From: Planctomycetota bacterium
Lineage (GTDB): Bacteria; Planctomycetota; UBA1135; GCA-002686595
NCBI GenBank assembly: GCA_016795325.1
Contig: JAEUHY010000015.1
Span: 930,001-994,000 of the forward strand
Direction of reading: 5' to 3'
Length of the DNA: 64,000 nucleotides
Shown piece by piece: positions 42,317 through 51,896 of this stretch (its first letter is position 1; every line of letters begins with the position of its first letter). The position numbers and the translations under genes were made by a program. Under the pieces are notes generated by a model, which was given only the letters and a program-made list of their open reading frames with translations, did not search any database and had not been told where the DNA came from.

Positions 42317-42799
42317 ATGCCGCTCATCTCCCTCGCCGCCGCGCTTTTCGCCACCCTCGCAGGCTTCAACCCGCTCGCCGAGCCGCCCGCGGCCCAGTCG
42401 GGCGACGGCAGCACCGGCAGTGGTTGCGGCGGTAGGGTGCACTGCGAAGTCGCCTTGATCGAAGCCGCTCCGGACTGCCTGCCGGGGCGTGACTGGAGCG
42501 CCAAGGCCGAGGACAACATCTGCGGACTGCGCGACCTCGCGCAGGTGTCGAGCCCGGTCGTGATCGACTTCCAGGCCTGCCTCGACGCGACCCCGGAGAT
42601 GAAGAAGATCAAGGCCGAGAAGATCGACCCCAAGAGTCCGGATGGCATCCGTCTGACCACCGAGGCCACCAACCGCGTGACCCAGGCCTGCGAGGCGGTG
42701 CAGAAGGCGAACGGCTACTGCAGCGTGTGGAAGGCGATCAAGCACAAGGACGGACGCGCGGTGACCGACATCAGCAGCCAGGTCACTGCCCAGTTCTGA
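42317..42799 (+). CDS. Small secreted Cys-containing protein
   Basis: 160 residues, not recognised. A short N-terminal hydrophobic stretch (MPLISLAAALFATLAG) suggests export. The mature part has Cys at several positions (GSGCGGRVHCEV, APDCLPGRDW, NICGLRDLA, FQACLDATPE, QACEAVQKANGYCSVW), which could form disulfides. The second half is helical and charged, rich in Lys, Ile and Thr (IKAEKIDPKSPDGIRL). It lies about 200 bases after the sigma-54 activator and about 145 before the secretin. It might be an envelope partner of either; there is no evidence to choose. Confidence 0.65.
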   Translation: MPLISLAAALFATLAGFNPLAEPPAAQSGDGSTGSGCGGRVHCEVALIEAAPDCLPGRDWSAKAEDNICGLRDLAQVSSPVVIDFQACLDATPEMKKIKAEKIDPKSPDGIRLTTEATNRVTQACEAVQKANGYCSVWKAIKHKDGRAVTDISSQVTAQF

Positions 42800-42944
42800 G
42801 CGCCCTGGTTCGCCCCCCCTGCCCCTGGACCGCCCCCGCGGTCCGCGCCGCGCACCCGCTCCCACAGCCTTGTCTCGACCCCGGAACGCGACTTCCTTCC
42901 CAACGACCGGCAAGCGTCCGGGTCGGCTGGCCGATAGCGAGAGT

Positions 42945-44462
42945 GTGCCCACCGTGCCTCAACCCGGCCGCGCGAGTGCAGCGCTCGGCGCAGCGCGCTC
43001 GGACCGCACGCGAGCCCGCAACCGCGACCGGCTGACCTGCGCGGTCTTGCTCGCGGCGGCGTGCGCCGTGGGCTCGGCCTGCACCTCGACGCCGCAGTCG
43101 AAGGACCCGCGCGGCGTCGCCGCCCGGCGCGACCTCACGGCCGACGAGCTGCGCGAGCTGCTCAGCCGCGGAACCATCCGGCCGGTCGTCGAGATGGAGG
43201 GCGACGATCCGTTCGCCGCCGTCGACCCGAGCATGGACGGGCTCGTGAGCCCGGCCCAGAAACCGGCCCAACAGCCGACACCGGATCCTGCGCAGCCTCC
43301 CGCGAACTCCGGCGCAGGCTCGGGTTCAGCATCCACGGCGCCGCAGCCGCCGCCCAACCCGTACCTGCAGTTCGGCTCGCGCATCAAGGTCTACCCCGAC
43401 GGCACGATCACCAAGCCGTACCCGCTGCGCGTCGGCACGGCGAAGAAGGTCAAGGAACTGATCGAGGCCTACGGCAACTTCCCGCTCTGGACCGCCGAGC
43501 TGGGGCCGGGACCGTCGAGCGCCGCGACGGTGAAGCTCGATCTGCTCGAGGGCTGGGATGTCGAGCTGTACCAGGACCTGCGCAGTGCGACGACCGCCGC
43601 CGGCGCGGCCCAGCCGCTCGCCGACTGGCTCGTGGTGACCGCCGGCGCCGAACTGCTCCAGGAGGTCGAGGACTTCATCAACCTGTTCGCCGCCGGCGTG
43701 CCGCAGATCGAGATCGAGGCCAAGATCGTCGAGATCACGCTGACCGACGTGCTCGACGTGGGGGTGCGCAGCCCCGACGGCGTGCCGATGTTCCAGTTCC
43801 CGTCGAAGACCTTCGTGAAGTCCTTCGACAGCTCGATGCCCAACTTGTCGAGCGCCGCCGAGGGCGTGCTGTCGGTCGGCGGCGTCCAGGACGCGGTGAC
43901 CTTCAACGCCGCGCTCGAAGCGCTGGCGATCAACGACAACGTCTCGATCATCTCGCGGCCCAAGATCGCGGTGCGCGAGGGCGGCCGCGCGGACATCAGC
44001 AACACGTCCAAGATCCCGTACCTCAACATCACGGGCATCAACAACGCGGGCGGGTTCGCCGGGGCCAACGTCGCGTACCAGGAAGTGGGCGTGAAGCTCT
44101 ACGTCGTGCCCCGCGTGGTCGGCACGCAGACCGTGGCGCTCAACATCGACGTGGAGCAGTCGCAGATCTCCGGCGCGGAGACGGTGCTGCTCGCTGCAGC
44201 AGACCAGCCGGTCAGCGTGCCCGTGATCTCGCAGCGCAGCGCGCGGACCGTCGTCTACCTCCAGCCCGGCCAGGCGGTGATCCTGGGCGGCCTGATCACC
44301 GAGCGCAGCGTCGAGTCCGAGCGCAAGGTGCCGCTCTTGGGCGACATCCCGCTCATCCGCCACCTGTTCCGCTCGCAGTTCACGCGCAAGGAGCAGACCA
44401 ACGTGTTGTTCTTCATCCGCCCGCGCATCCTGCAGGGCAGCGACTTGAACCGTCAGTTCTGA
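42945..44462 (+). CDS. Secretin-like outer-membrane protein (type II secretion / pilus)
   Basis: A secretin of the GspD/PilQ superfamily, forming the outer-membrane ring of a secretion or pilus system. From the GTG at 42945 it has 505 residues; a TTG at 42870 or a GTG at 42954 are alternatives. A basic n-region and LLAAACAVGSAC fit a lipoprotein signal. A Pro/Ala/Gln-rich spacer (about 70-125) separates it from an N-domain (GWDVELYQDLR, DWLVVTAGAELLQEVEDFI). The secretin core follows with EAKIVEITLTDVLDVGVRSP, ISRPKIAVREGGRADISNTS and the closing VPLLGDIPLIRHLFRS, then NVLFFIRPRIL. The GspK gene follows after a 306-bp gap; no other secretion genes are in the window. Confidence 0.88.
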   Translation: MPTVPQPGRASAALGAARSDRTRARNRDRLTCAVLLAAACAVGSACTSTPQSKDPRGVAARRDLTADELRELLSRGTIRPVVEMEGDDPFAAVDPSMDGLVSPAQKPAQQPTPDPAQPPANSGAGSGSASTAPQPPPNPYLQFGSRIKVYPDGTITKPYPLRVGTAKKVKELIEAYGNFPLWTAELGPGPSSAATVKLDLLEGWDVELYQDLRSATTAAGAAQPLADWLVVTAGAELLQEVEDFINLFAAGVPQIEIEAKIVEITLTDVLDVGVRSPDGVPMFQFPSKTFVKSFDSSMPNLSSAAEGVLSVGGVQDAVTFNAALEALAINDNVSIISRPKIAVREGGRADISNTSKIPYLNITGINNAGGFAGANVAYQEVGVKLYVVPRVVGTQTVALNIDVEQSQISGAETVLLAAADQPVSVPVISQRSARTVVYLQPGQAVILGGLITERSVESERKVPLLGDIPLIRHLFRSQFTRKEQTNVLFFIRPRILQGSDLNRQF

Positions 44463-44768
44463 GCGGCCCCTCCGGCTTCGCGGCGGCGTGGCATCCGCGT
44501 GGTCGGAACTACTCCCCACGAGCTCGCCGTGCGAGAGCGCAGGCAGCGCTCGAGACGTTTCCGTGCGGCAGGCCAAGCGCGACGTGCGCCCGCGGGCAGC
44601 GCCGCGCCCCTGAGCGGCGCGCGTAGGGTGCGCGATCCAGCGCGGCTGCCTCCGTACACTGTTGGAAGAAGCGCCGCGCCGCGCCGTCCATGTGCGCCGC
44701 ACTCGCGCATCCCCGAGATCCGGGCCGCCGTCTTCGCGCCGCTGTTTTCGAGTCCGAGCCGCAACGTC
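44463..44768. other. Intergenic region between secretin and gspK
   Basis: 306 bases without a gene. A TACACT element (44655-44660) lies about 110 bases upstream of the gspK ATG and may be a -10; no -35 is convincing. Nothing else is recognised. Confidence 0.5.
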
Positions 44769-46406
44769 ATGCACACCCTCCGCCGTCACCACGCTCTGAG
44801 CGCTCACCGCAGGTCTCGGCGCGGCTCGGCGCTACTCATGGCGTTCCTGATGCTGATCGTGATCTACGCGATCGTGTTCCAGCTGTGGTTCACGACCTCC
44901 GCGGACCTGCGCGTCACGCAGAACGACGTCACCACGACGCAGCTCGACCAGGCGATCGAGTCCGCGCTGCAGGAGGTCTTCGACCGGCTGCGCACGGACG
45001 GCGAAGCCGAGACCGAGGCCGCGGGTGCGGCCGGCGCCGGCGCCACGGGCGGCGCCGGAGCTGCGGCCGCCGCTGCGGCGGCTGGCGGCGGCGAGGGTGG
45101 GGGCGAGGACTCCGGCCCCACGGATTCGCGCGAAGACTCTTGGGGGCGCGCGCAGCGCACGACGATCGGCGATGTCGAGTTGCGCGTGTTCGTGCAGGAC
45201 GAAGACGGCAAGCTCAACCTGCTCACCCTGCTGGCGCCGGAAGAAGAACAAGCCGAGGAGGCCTTCGAGCGGCTGGTGCGCCTGCTCGACATGATGCGCG
45301 ACGGCTCGCCGGACGATCTCGACCGCGGCGACGCCATTCGGATCGCGGAGGCGGTGCGCCGCCACATGCGCGAGCGCACGAACTCGCTGCTGCCCAAGCC
45401 CAAGCTGCTGTCGGACAACGAGGAGGCGCGCGACCAGGGCATGCCGCTGTCGCTGAACGAGTTCGCGGTGCTCCAGCGCGTGGACGAGAACCTGTTCCGC
45501 GACTATCGCGACGAGCGCGGCGAGATCGTGCACGCGCTGAGCGCGTACGTGACCGTGTGGAGTTCGCCGACGCGTGGCGCTGCCGACAGTGGTCAGGGCG
45601 CGGGTGGCGCGGCCGGTCAGGGCGGGGCGGGCCAGGGCGGCGCCACTCCGGCCGGCGCCAACCCAGCGGGCGGCAACCAGGGCGGCGCCAACGCTGGCGC
45701 AGCGGGCCAGAACGCGGCGGATCAGGCCGGGGCCAATCAAGCGGGCGCCGGTCAGGCTGGCGGCGGTGCAGGTCAGGCCGGCGGTGCGGGGCAAGCGGGC
45801 GGCGCGGCCGCCGGCGGTGCTGGGCAGGCCGGTGGAGCGGGGAGCGACGAGCCCAACTGGGGCATGGTCGTCAACATCAACACGGCGCCGATCGCTGTGC
45901 TCAAGAGTCTGTTCGACGACCGAGAGTTGCCGCCGCGCGTGTGGGACGGCGTGCTCGAGTACCGCAACAAACCCGAAGAGCCCGAGGAAGGTGAGCAGGC
46001 TGCCACGCAGGAAGAGCCGATGCTCGACGAGTACGGCCAGGAGATCGTCGCGCGCCAGATCTTCGATTCGCTCGAGGAACTGAGCGAGATCGACGGCTAC
46101 GAGCGGCTCGAGGAGCAGACGCGCGCGCGCATGGCGCAGTTGCTCACGGTGCGCAGCCACGTGTTCTCGATCTATGTCACGGCGCGGCGCAAGGGGATGA
46201 ACGAGAACGAGTTCGCCGGCGTCCTGGGCGTGCAGAAGGAAGATCCGCGCGACGAGGTGCGCGGCCGCAGCCAGGTGCGCTGCGTGCGCTGCGTGGTGTG
46301 GCGTTACGTCGACGGCGACACGGTGCGCATCGTGCCGCTCGCGCGCTGGGAAGTGCTCGACTACACGCCGCTCGAAGTGCTCGACTTCCCCGAGCGCGAC
46401 CGCTGA
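44769..46406 (+). CDS. gspK: General secretion pathway protein K (minor pseudopilin), with low-complexity insert
   Basis: 545 residues. A basic start and a prepilin-like hydrophobic helix (RGSALLMAFLMLIVIYAIVF, about 19-41) lead to the GspK region QLDQAIESALQEVFDRLRTD. A later DGKLNLLTLLAP and the NINTAPIAVLKSLFD motif are the best GspK signatures. The C-terminal SAM-like part includes RVWDGVLEYRNKP and IFDSLEELSEIDGYERLEEQ. Two inserts stand out: an Ala/Gly run around residues 80-115, and a Gln/Gly/Ala/Asn-rich disordered stretch at about 270-360 (bases 45580-45845). GspK caps the pseudopilus of type II secretion. The secretin gene upstream supports the call. Confidence 0.82.
   Translation: MHTLRRHHALSAHRRSRRGSALLMAFLMLIVIYAIVFQLWFTTSADLRVTQNDVTTTQLDQAIESALQEVFDRLRTDGEAETEAAGAAGAGATGGAGAAAAAAAAGGGEGGGEDSGPTDSREDSWGRAQRTTIGDVELRVFVQDEDGKLNLLTLLAPEEEQAEEAFERLVRLLDMMRDGSPDDLDRGDAIRIAEAVRRHMRERTNSLLPKPKLLSDNEEARDQGMPLSLNEFAVLQRVDENLFRDYRDERGEIVHALSAYVTVWSSPTRGAADSGQGAGGAAGQGGAGQGGATPAGANPAGGNQGGANAGAAGQNAADQAGANQAGAGQAGGGAGQAGGAGQAGGAAAGGAGQAGGAGSDEPNWGMVVNINTAPIAVLKSLFDDRELPPRVWDGVLEYRNKPEEPEEGEQAATQEEPMLDEYGQEIVARQIFDSLEELSEIDGYERLEEQTRARMAQLLTVRSHVFSIYVTARRKGMNENEFAGVLGVQKEDPRDEVRGRSQVRCVRCVVWRYVDGDTVRIVPLARWEVLDYTPLEVLDFPERDR
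45580..45845 (+). repeat. Imperfect tandem repeats coding a Gly/Ala/Gln-rich segment in GspK
   Basis: Inside gspK, degenerate repeats encode segments such as GQGGAGQGGAT, QAGANQAGAGQAGG and AGQAGGAGQAGG. The DNA shows recurring GGTCAGGCCGG-like units with variation at third positions. This is typical of slippage-derived expansion of a disordered linker. Confidence 0.8.
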
Positions 46407-46413
46407 GCGTCGG

Positions 46414-48027
46414 ATGCCGCGCAAGGCCGCCGCTCCGCTCGCTCTCGAGGCTCACCACCACCTGCTCGTGGCGGTGGCCGAAGAAATGGGCGCCGCCCTG
46501 CAGCGCTCGGCGTTCTCGCCCAACATCAAGGAGCGGCGCGACTTCTCGTGCGCGCTGTTCGACGCCGGCGGCCGGATGATCGCGCACGCTGCGCACATTC
46601 CCGTGCATCTGGGCGCGCTGCCGCTGTCGGTTGCGGAGGTGTTGCGCTCGACGCCGCTGGCGCCCGGCGACGCGGTGTTGCTGAACGATCCCTACCGCGG
46701 CGGGACGCACCTGCCCGACTTGACGCTCGTCTCGCCGGTGTTTCTCGGGCGCTCCTCGCGCCCGGCGTTCCTGTGCGCCAACCGCGCACACCACGCCGAC
46801 ATCGGCGGCGCGCACCCCGGTTCGATGGCGCCGTGCGACGACGTCCACGCCGAAGGGCTGCGCATCCCGCCGCTCAAGCTGGTCTCGCGCGGAGTGGTGC
46901 GCGAGGACGTGCTCGCGCTCGTGCTCGCCAACCAGCGCGCGCCCCGCGAGCGACGCGCCGACCTGATGGCGCAACTCGCCGCCAACCGTGTCGCCGCGAC
47001 GCGCCTGGCGGGGCTCGCGCTCCAGCACGGCGCTCGCGCGCTCACCGAACGCAGCGCCGCGCTGATCGAGTGGAGCGCGCGCCTGGCGCAGCAGGAGTTG
47101 CGCACGTGGCCGACGCGCCGCGTGGAGTTCGTCGACACCCTCGAGCCGCTCGAAGTCGGCGGTCCGCCGCTGCGTATCGCCGTCGCGCTCCAGCGCCGCG
47201 GCGCGCGACTGCGCCTGGACTTCTCACGCAGCGACGACGCGGCGCTGCAGGGACTCAACGCGACGCGTGCGGTGACCGAAGCCGCCGCGTTCTACTGCCT
47301 GCGGCTGTTCCTGCCGCCGCACACTCCAACCAACCAAGGCGTGTTCGAGGCGCTCGAGATCGTGACGCGCGAGGGCTCGATCGCGCACGCACGCTATCCG
47401 TCGCCGGTCGCCGCGGGGAATGTCGAGACCAGCCAGCGTCTGGTCGACGTCGTGCTCGGCGCGCTCGCGCGTTTGCTCGGGCCGCGCGCCGCGCGCACGG
47501 CGCCGGCCGCCAGCGCCGGAACGATGAGCAACCTCGCCTTTGGGCTCGAGCGCGCGCCGGGCGAACACGCGACCTACTACGAGACGCTCGCGGGCGGCGC
47601 GGGCGCGTCGCGGGGACGCGCCGGCGCGAGCGCGGTGCAGACGCACATGACCAACACGCGCAACACGCCGATCGAAGCGCTCGAGCAACGCCTGCCGGTG
47701 CGCATCGAACGCTGCACGTTGCGGCGCGGATCGGGCGGCGCAGGCGTCGCGCGCGGCGGCGACGGGATCGCCAAGGACTGGCTGTTCCTCGCGCCGGCAC
47801 GTGTCTCGTGGATCGCGGACCGTCACGGCCTGGGGCCGTGGGGGCTCGACGGAGGCGGCCGCGGCGCCAGCGGCGGTGCGCGCACCTCGGCGCCGGGCCG
47901 CGCGGAGCGCGCGCTCGCCTCGCGTGCGAGCTTCGCCTTGCCCGCGCTGGGCCGCTTGCACATCCAAACGCCCGGCGGCGGCGGTTTCGGTCGGCGCGGA
48001 AGTCGGCGGCAACTTCCCACCGACTGA
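46414..48027 (+). CDS. hyuB: Hydantoinase B / oxoprolinase subunit family protein
   Basis: 537 residues, normal for HyuB. It opens with [20 protein letters not shown] and has family motifs [56 protein letters not shown] and, near the end, [20 protein letters not shown] with [14 protein letters not shown]. HyuB normally pairs with HyuA for ATP-dependent opening of hydantoin or oxoproline rings, or acts as the catalytic partner in acetone/acetophenone carboxylases. No hyuA lies in the window, so the partner is elsewhere or absent. It starts seven bases after the gspK stop, an accidental-looking neighbour. Confidence 0.9.
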   Translation: MPRKAAAPLALEAHHHLLVAVAEEMGAALQRSAFSPNIKERRDFSCALFDAGGRMIAHAAHIPVHLGALPLSVAEVLRSTPLAPGDAVLLNDPYRGGTHLPDLTLVSPVFLGRSSRPAFLCANRAHHADIGGAHPGSMAPCDDVHAEGLRIPPLKLVSRGVVREDVLALVLANQRAPRERRADLMAQLAANRVAATRLAGLALQHGARALTERSAALIEWSARLAQQELRTWPTRRVEFVDTLEPLEVGGPPLRIAVALQRRGARLRLDFSRSDDAALQGLNATRAVTEAAAFYCLRLFLPPHTPTNQGVFEALEIVTREGSIAHARYPSPVAAGNVETSQRLVDVVLGALARLLGPRAARTAPAASAGTMSNLAFGLERAPGEHATYYETLAGGAGASRGRAGASAVQTHMTNTRNTPIEALEQRLPVRIERCTLRRGSGGAGVARGGDGIAKDWLFLAPARVSWIADRHGLGPWGLDGGGRGASGGARTSAPGRAERALASRASFALPALGRLHIQTPGGGGFGRRGSRRQLPTD

Positions 48028-48719
48028 CGCGTCGCTCGCTCGTCCGCACGGTCGAGCCGCCGTTCACGCTCGGGTCGTCGCGCGCCTGGAAGGTCTCGGC
48101 GCCGCGCGAGTCGTGCGCCGCGATCGGTGCGCGAGCGAGCGGACGGCTCGCCTCCGAGCCCATCGGGCCCCACGTCGCGCTGCGTATCGAGTCCCTTCGC
48201 CCTCGGCGTCAGCGTGGTGAGGAGCGTGGGCCCAGCGCAGCGGTCACGAGTCCAGTCCGCGCGCCGCACAGAAACGCCACTCGCCGGCGCCGCGTGTTTC
48301 GACCTGCCGCCGCCTCAGCGGGTTCGCCCGACCGATTCACGGGCCCGCTCCTGCGAACTCCGGATCATCGTGCGCTGCGGCGTTTCCTTCGACGTGCGGC
48401 GTCCTCAGCGACCCTTCAGGTCGCTCCCGCTGTCGAGCATTCTCCACGGAGCTCGTCCACGTTCGCTGCGCGAACCTTCGCGGGAACCCTTGGCGGCGCC
48501 CGCCGAAGAACCCTGCAGGACAGATGCTCCGACGTTTTCGCTGCGCGGTTCCTGAATAGGCCGGGCTAGCGAACGGCGCGCCCGCCCGTGGTACCTTCCC
48601 GGCCGACTCCTCACGAGCTTGGTGCTGCTGGTCGGGGGCGGCGCCGGGCGCGGGTGAGCGCGGGCCGCTCCGCCGGCCCAGGTTCGCAACCCCACAGGAT
48701 CTCCAAGGAAGCGATCGCG
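48028..48719. other. Intergenic region upstream of purA
   Basis: 692 bases with no credible gene, RNA or repeat. Frames such as 48127-48555 encode Arg/Pro/Ser-rich sequence without family features. The last ~130 bases are expected to hold the purA promoter; TACCTT (48592-48597) is a possible -10. The region could be gene decay, but I find no recognisable remnant. Confidence 0.55.
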
Positions 48720-50027
48720 ATGCCGGCTACGTGCGTGTTTGGCGCCCAGTGGGGTGACGAAGGCAAGGGCAAGATCATCGATGGGCTGGCGCGCGACGCC
48801 GACGTCGTGGTGCGCTACCAGGGCGGCGCCAACGCCGGACACACGGTGATCGTGGGCGGCGCGAAGTACGTGCTGCACCTGATTCCCTCGGGGATCCTGC
48901 ACCGCTCGAAGCTCAACGTGATCGGCAACGGCCTGGCGGTCGACCCGCTCAAGTTCATCGAAGAGGTCGAGGGCCTGCGCGCGCGCGGCGTCGCGGTCGA
49001 CGGCTCGAACCTGCGGCTGTCGTCGGCGGCGCACGTGATCTTCGAGCACCACAAGCGCATCGACCACGCCTCCGAGCGCTGGCGCGGCGTCGGCCGCATC
49101 GGCACGACGGGCCGCGGCATCGGGCCGTGTTACGCGGACAAGGCTGCACGCACCGGTTTGCGTGTGGCGGACTTGCTCGAACCCGAGCGCTGCCGGCGGC
49201 GCCTCGCTGCCGCGCTGGCGGAAAAGAACGCGTTGCTCACGCAAGTGCACGGCGAAGCGCCGCTGTCGCTCGAGGAGCAACTCGAGCGCTACATGCACCT
49301 GGGCGAAGAACTGCGGCCGTTCGTCGGCGACACGGGCGCCGAAGTGCGCGCGGCGTACCGCGCTGGCAAGCAGATCCTGTTCGAGGGCGCGCAGGGCGCG
49401 ATGCTCGACATCGACCACGGCTCGTATCCGTACGTGACGAGCTCCAACACCGGTTCCGATGGCGTCGCGGCGGGCGCGGGTTTCCCGGCGCGTTGGATGG
49501 ACCGTGTGGTCGGCATCGCCAAGGCGTATTGCACGCGCGTCGGCGAGGGACCGTTCCCCAGCGAAGACCACGGCGCCGACGGCGTGAAGATCCGCGAGGC
49601 GGGCAACGAATACGGCGCGACGACCGGTCGCCCGCGGCGCTGCGGTTGGTTCGATGTGCTCGCGATGCGCTACAGCCTCGAGCTCAACGGCGCCGACGGC
49701 TGGATCATGACCAACCTCGACGTGCTCGACAGCTTCGAGGAGATCAAGGTTGCGACGGCGTACGAAGTGGGCGGCAAGCTGCACACGCAGTGGCCCGGCG
49801 CCCACGTCGATCTCGCCGACGTCAAGGTGCGCCTGGAGAGCGCCAAGGGCTGGAAGACGGACATCACCGGCGTGCGCCGCTACGAGGATTTGCCGGCGCT
49901 CACACGCAAGTACGTCGAGTGGGTCGAGAAGCTCGTCGGCGTGCCGATCGTGATGCTCTCGGTCGGCCCCGACCGCGACCAGATCATCCCGCGCGCCGGC
50001 CTCGAGGTCGCGCTCGCCCGCGCTTAA
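48720..50027 (+). CDS. purA: Adenylosuccinate synthetase
   Basis: 435 residues; ATG 48720 with AAGGAA about ten bases upstream. It makes adenylosuccinate from IMP, aspartate and GTP, the first committed AMP step. The GTP-binding loop is QWGDEGKGKIID at the N-terminus, followed by GGANAGHTVIVGG, STGRGIGPCY-like TTGRGIGPCYADKAARTGLR and FEGAQGAMLDIDHGSYPYVT. The guanine-specificity and Asp-binding region GATTGRPRRCGWFDV is present. Length is normal. It starts a housekeeping run: uppS follows after 13 bases, then cdsA, phoH and ybeY. Confidence 0.98.
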   Translation: MPATCVFGAQWGDEGKGKIIDGLARDADVVVRYQGGANAGHTVIVGGAKYVLHLIPSGILHRSKLNVIGNGLAVDPLKFIEEVEGLRARGVAVDGSNLRLSSAAHVIFEHHKRIDHASERWRGVGRIGTTGRGIGPCYADKAARTGLRVADLLEPERCRRRLAAALAEKNALLTQVHGEAPLSLEEQLERYMHLGEELRPFVGDTGAEVRAAYRAGKQILFEGAQGAMLDIDHGSYPYVTSSNTGSDGVAAGAGFPARWMDRVVGIAKAYCTRVGEGPFPSEDHGADGVKIREAGNEYGATTGRPRRCGWFDVLAMRYSLELNGADGWIMTNLDVLDSFEEIKVATAYEVGGKLHTQWPGAHVDLADVKVRLESAKGWKTDITGVRRYEDLPALTRKYVEWVEKLVGVPIVMLSVGPDRDQIIPRAGLEVALARA

Positions 50028-50040
50028 GGCCATTCGATCG

Positions 50041-50817
50041 ATGGCACGCGCGCGACTGAAGATCGAGCGGCCCGATTTCGGCGGCCCGTTCCCCGAACAC
50101 ATCGCCGTGATCATGGACGGCAACGGGCGCTGGGCGAAGGGCCGCGGAATGTTGCGGGTTTTCGGCCACAAGGAGGGCATCGGCTCGGTGCGCGAGATCA
50201 CGACCGAGTGCGCAAAGATGGGCGTCAAGTCGCTCACGCTCTACGCGTTTTCGGTGGAGAACTGGAAGCGGCCGCGGCAAGAAGTCGCCTTCCTGATGGA
50301 GCTGCTCGAGCAGTTCCTCGTCGAGGAGCGCCCGACGCTGATGGACAACGGCGTGCGGCTGCGCGCGATCGGGCGCATCGACGATCTTCCCGCCGCTCCG
50401 CTCGCGCGTTTGCGCGAGACCGAGCAGATCACGGCGAACAACGACGGGATGTTGCTGCGGCTCGCCTTGTCGTACGGCGCGCGCGCGGAGATCGCCGACG
50501 CGCTCAAGCGCTTCGCGCGCGACGTCGCCGCCGGCGTCGTGCGCGAGAGCGAGATCGACGAGGAAACTCTGCGGCGCTACCTGTACGACCCGAGCACGCC
50601 GGATCCCGATCTGTTGATCCGCACCTCCGGCGAGTTGCGCGTGTCGAACTTCCTGCTCTGGCAGATCAGCTACAGCGAGATCTACGTCGCCAAGGAGTGT
50701 TGGCCGGAGTTCCGCAAGCCGCAGTTGCTCGCGGCGCTCGAGGACTACGCCAAGCGCGTACGCAAGTTCGGCGGGCTCGTGAGCGACACTGCGTCGAACG
50801 CCGAGGCGCGCGCGTGA
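50041..50817 (+). CDS. uppS: Isoprenyl transferase (undecaprenyl diphosphate synthase)
   Basis: 258 residues. This cis-prenyltransferase makes the C55 lipid carrier used in peptidoglycan and polysaccharide synthesis. The signature AVIMDGNGRWAKGRG has catalytic D26; FGHKEGIGSVREI, LTLYAFSVENWKRP and the C-terminal DLLIRTSGELRVSNFLLWQI, ending with a WPEF motif, are typical. It starts 13 bases after purA and overlaps cdsA by GTGA. Next to cdsA (phospholipid synthesis) it forms the common uppS-cdsA pair. Confidence 0.98.
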   Translation: MARARLKIERPDFGGPFPEHIAVIMDGNGRWAKGRGMLRVFGHKEGIGSVREITTECAKMGVKSLTLYAFSVENWKRPRQEVAFLMELLEQFLVEERPTLMDNGVRLRAIGRIDDLPAAPLARLRETEQITANNDGMLLRLALSYGARAEIADALKRFARDVAAGVVRESEIDEETLRRYLYDPSTPDPDLLIRTSGELRVSNFLLWQISYSEIYVAKECWPEFRKPQLLAALEDYAKRVRKFGGLVSDTASNAEARA

Positions 50818-51869
50818 GCGCAGCGGCGAGCGACGCCGCTGCCAAGCGCGCGAAGTTGCTGCGCCGCACGCGCGTCGGCGCGACGATCACGCTCGGGCTC
50901 GCTGGCCTGCTCTACCTCACGACGCTGTTCAAGTCCGAGCTTCCCGTGCTCGCGGTGTCTGCGGCGGTTCTCGGCGTGTGCATCTGGGAAATCGACCGCA
51001 TGGGTTCGCTCGCGGGTCGGCGCCTTTGGGCGCCGCTCGCGGCCGCCGCGGTCTTCGCGACGTGGATGCTGTGGGGCTATTTCCACGAGGTTGGCGGCGG
51101 AATCGATTTGGAGGAGCGCGGACACGTCGATCTTGGCTTTGGGTGGGCGTGGACGATCCAAGCGGCGTTGCAGAGCGGGCTCGTGTTGACCGCGGTCTAC
51201 GCAGCTGCCTGCACTCGTTCGTGGGTCGTGCGACTGGCCGGCGTTGCGTTGCTCGCGTCGCCCAGCTTGGCGGACGCGTTGTTGGGCGCCGAGCACTCCA
51301 CGCTCGTCGCGCTCGCGCTGTTCCTGTTCGTCGTGCTGCGCCTGGTCGTGTTCGGCGCGGAGCGGCGGGGGCAGGCGCTCGCGGCGCTGCTGCTCGGCCC
51401 GCTGCTCGTCGTCTCGCTGCTCGGCCTGGTGTGGATCTGGTACGGCTTCTCGCACTGGGGCCTCGTCGCCCTGCTCGCGATCGCGAAGATTGGCGACACC
51501 GCCGGCTACTACGTCGGCAGCACGCTCGGCCGCCACCATCCATTCCCGTCGATCAGTCCCGGCAAGACGAGCGAGGGATGTGTCGGTTCGTTCATCGCCG
51601 GCGCGGCGGCGGGGGCACTGTGCGTCCAACTCGGCTGGTTGCCGGGCGGCAGTTGGCTCGGCGGACTGGCGGCCGGCGGCGCGGTGAACGTCGCGGCGCA
51701 GGCGAGCGACCTGCTCGAGAGCTGGGTCAAGCGCAAGGCGGGCGTGAAGGACTCCGGCACTTGGTTCGGGCCCTCGGGCGGAATGCTCGATCTCGTCGAC
51801 AGCTTCTTTTTGGCGACGCCGGTCGCATTGTTCAGCTGGCCGCTGCTTCTGCGGCTCGGCCAGCCTTGA
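50814..51869 (+). CDS. cdsA: Phosphatidate cytidylyltransferase
   Basis: 351 residues from GTG 50814, overlapping uppS. CdsA converts phosphatidate and CTP to CDP-diacylglycerol in the inner membrane. The protein has about eight helices, and the C-terminal CdsA signature appears as SISPGKTSEGCVGS and then ASDLLESWVKRKAGVKDSGT, with PSGGMLDLVDSF. The length is slightly above the usual 270-300, with a longer N-terminal region (AASDAAAKRAKLLRRTRV). It ends 28 bases before the PhoH gene. Confidence 0.95.
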   Translation: MSAAASDAAAKRAKLLRRTRVGATITLGLAGLLYLTTLFKSELPVLAVSAAVLGVCIWEIDRMGSLAGRRLWAPLAAAAVFATWMLWGYFHEVGGGIDLEERGHVDLGFGWAWTIQAALQSGLVLTAVYAAACTRSWVVRLAGVALLASPSLADALLGAEHSTLVALALFLFVVLRLVVFGAERRGQALAALLLGPLLVVSLLGLVWIWYGFSHWGLVALLAIAKIGDTAGYYVGSTLGRHHPFPSISPGKTSEGCVGSFIAGAAAGALCVQLGWLPGGSWLGGLAAGGAVNVAAQASDLLESWVKRKAGVKDSGTWFGPSGGMLDLVDSFFLATPVALFSWPLLLRLGQP

Positions 51870-51896
51870 CAGGCTGCGCGCACGCCGACGAAGCTC

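Noticed and set aside
48127..48555. A 142-codon frame before purA
   Set aside because: Composition-driven sequence; no ribosome-binding site or conserved motif seen.
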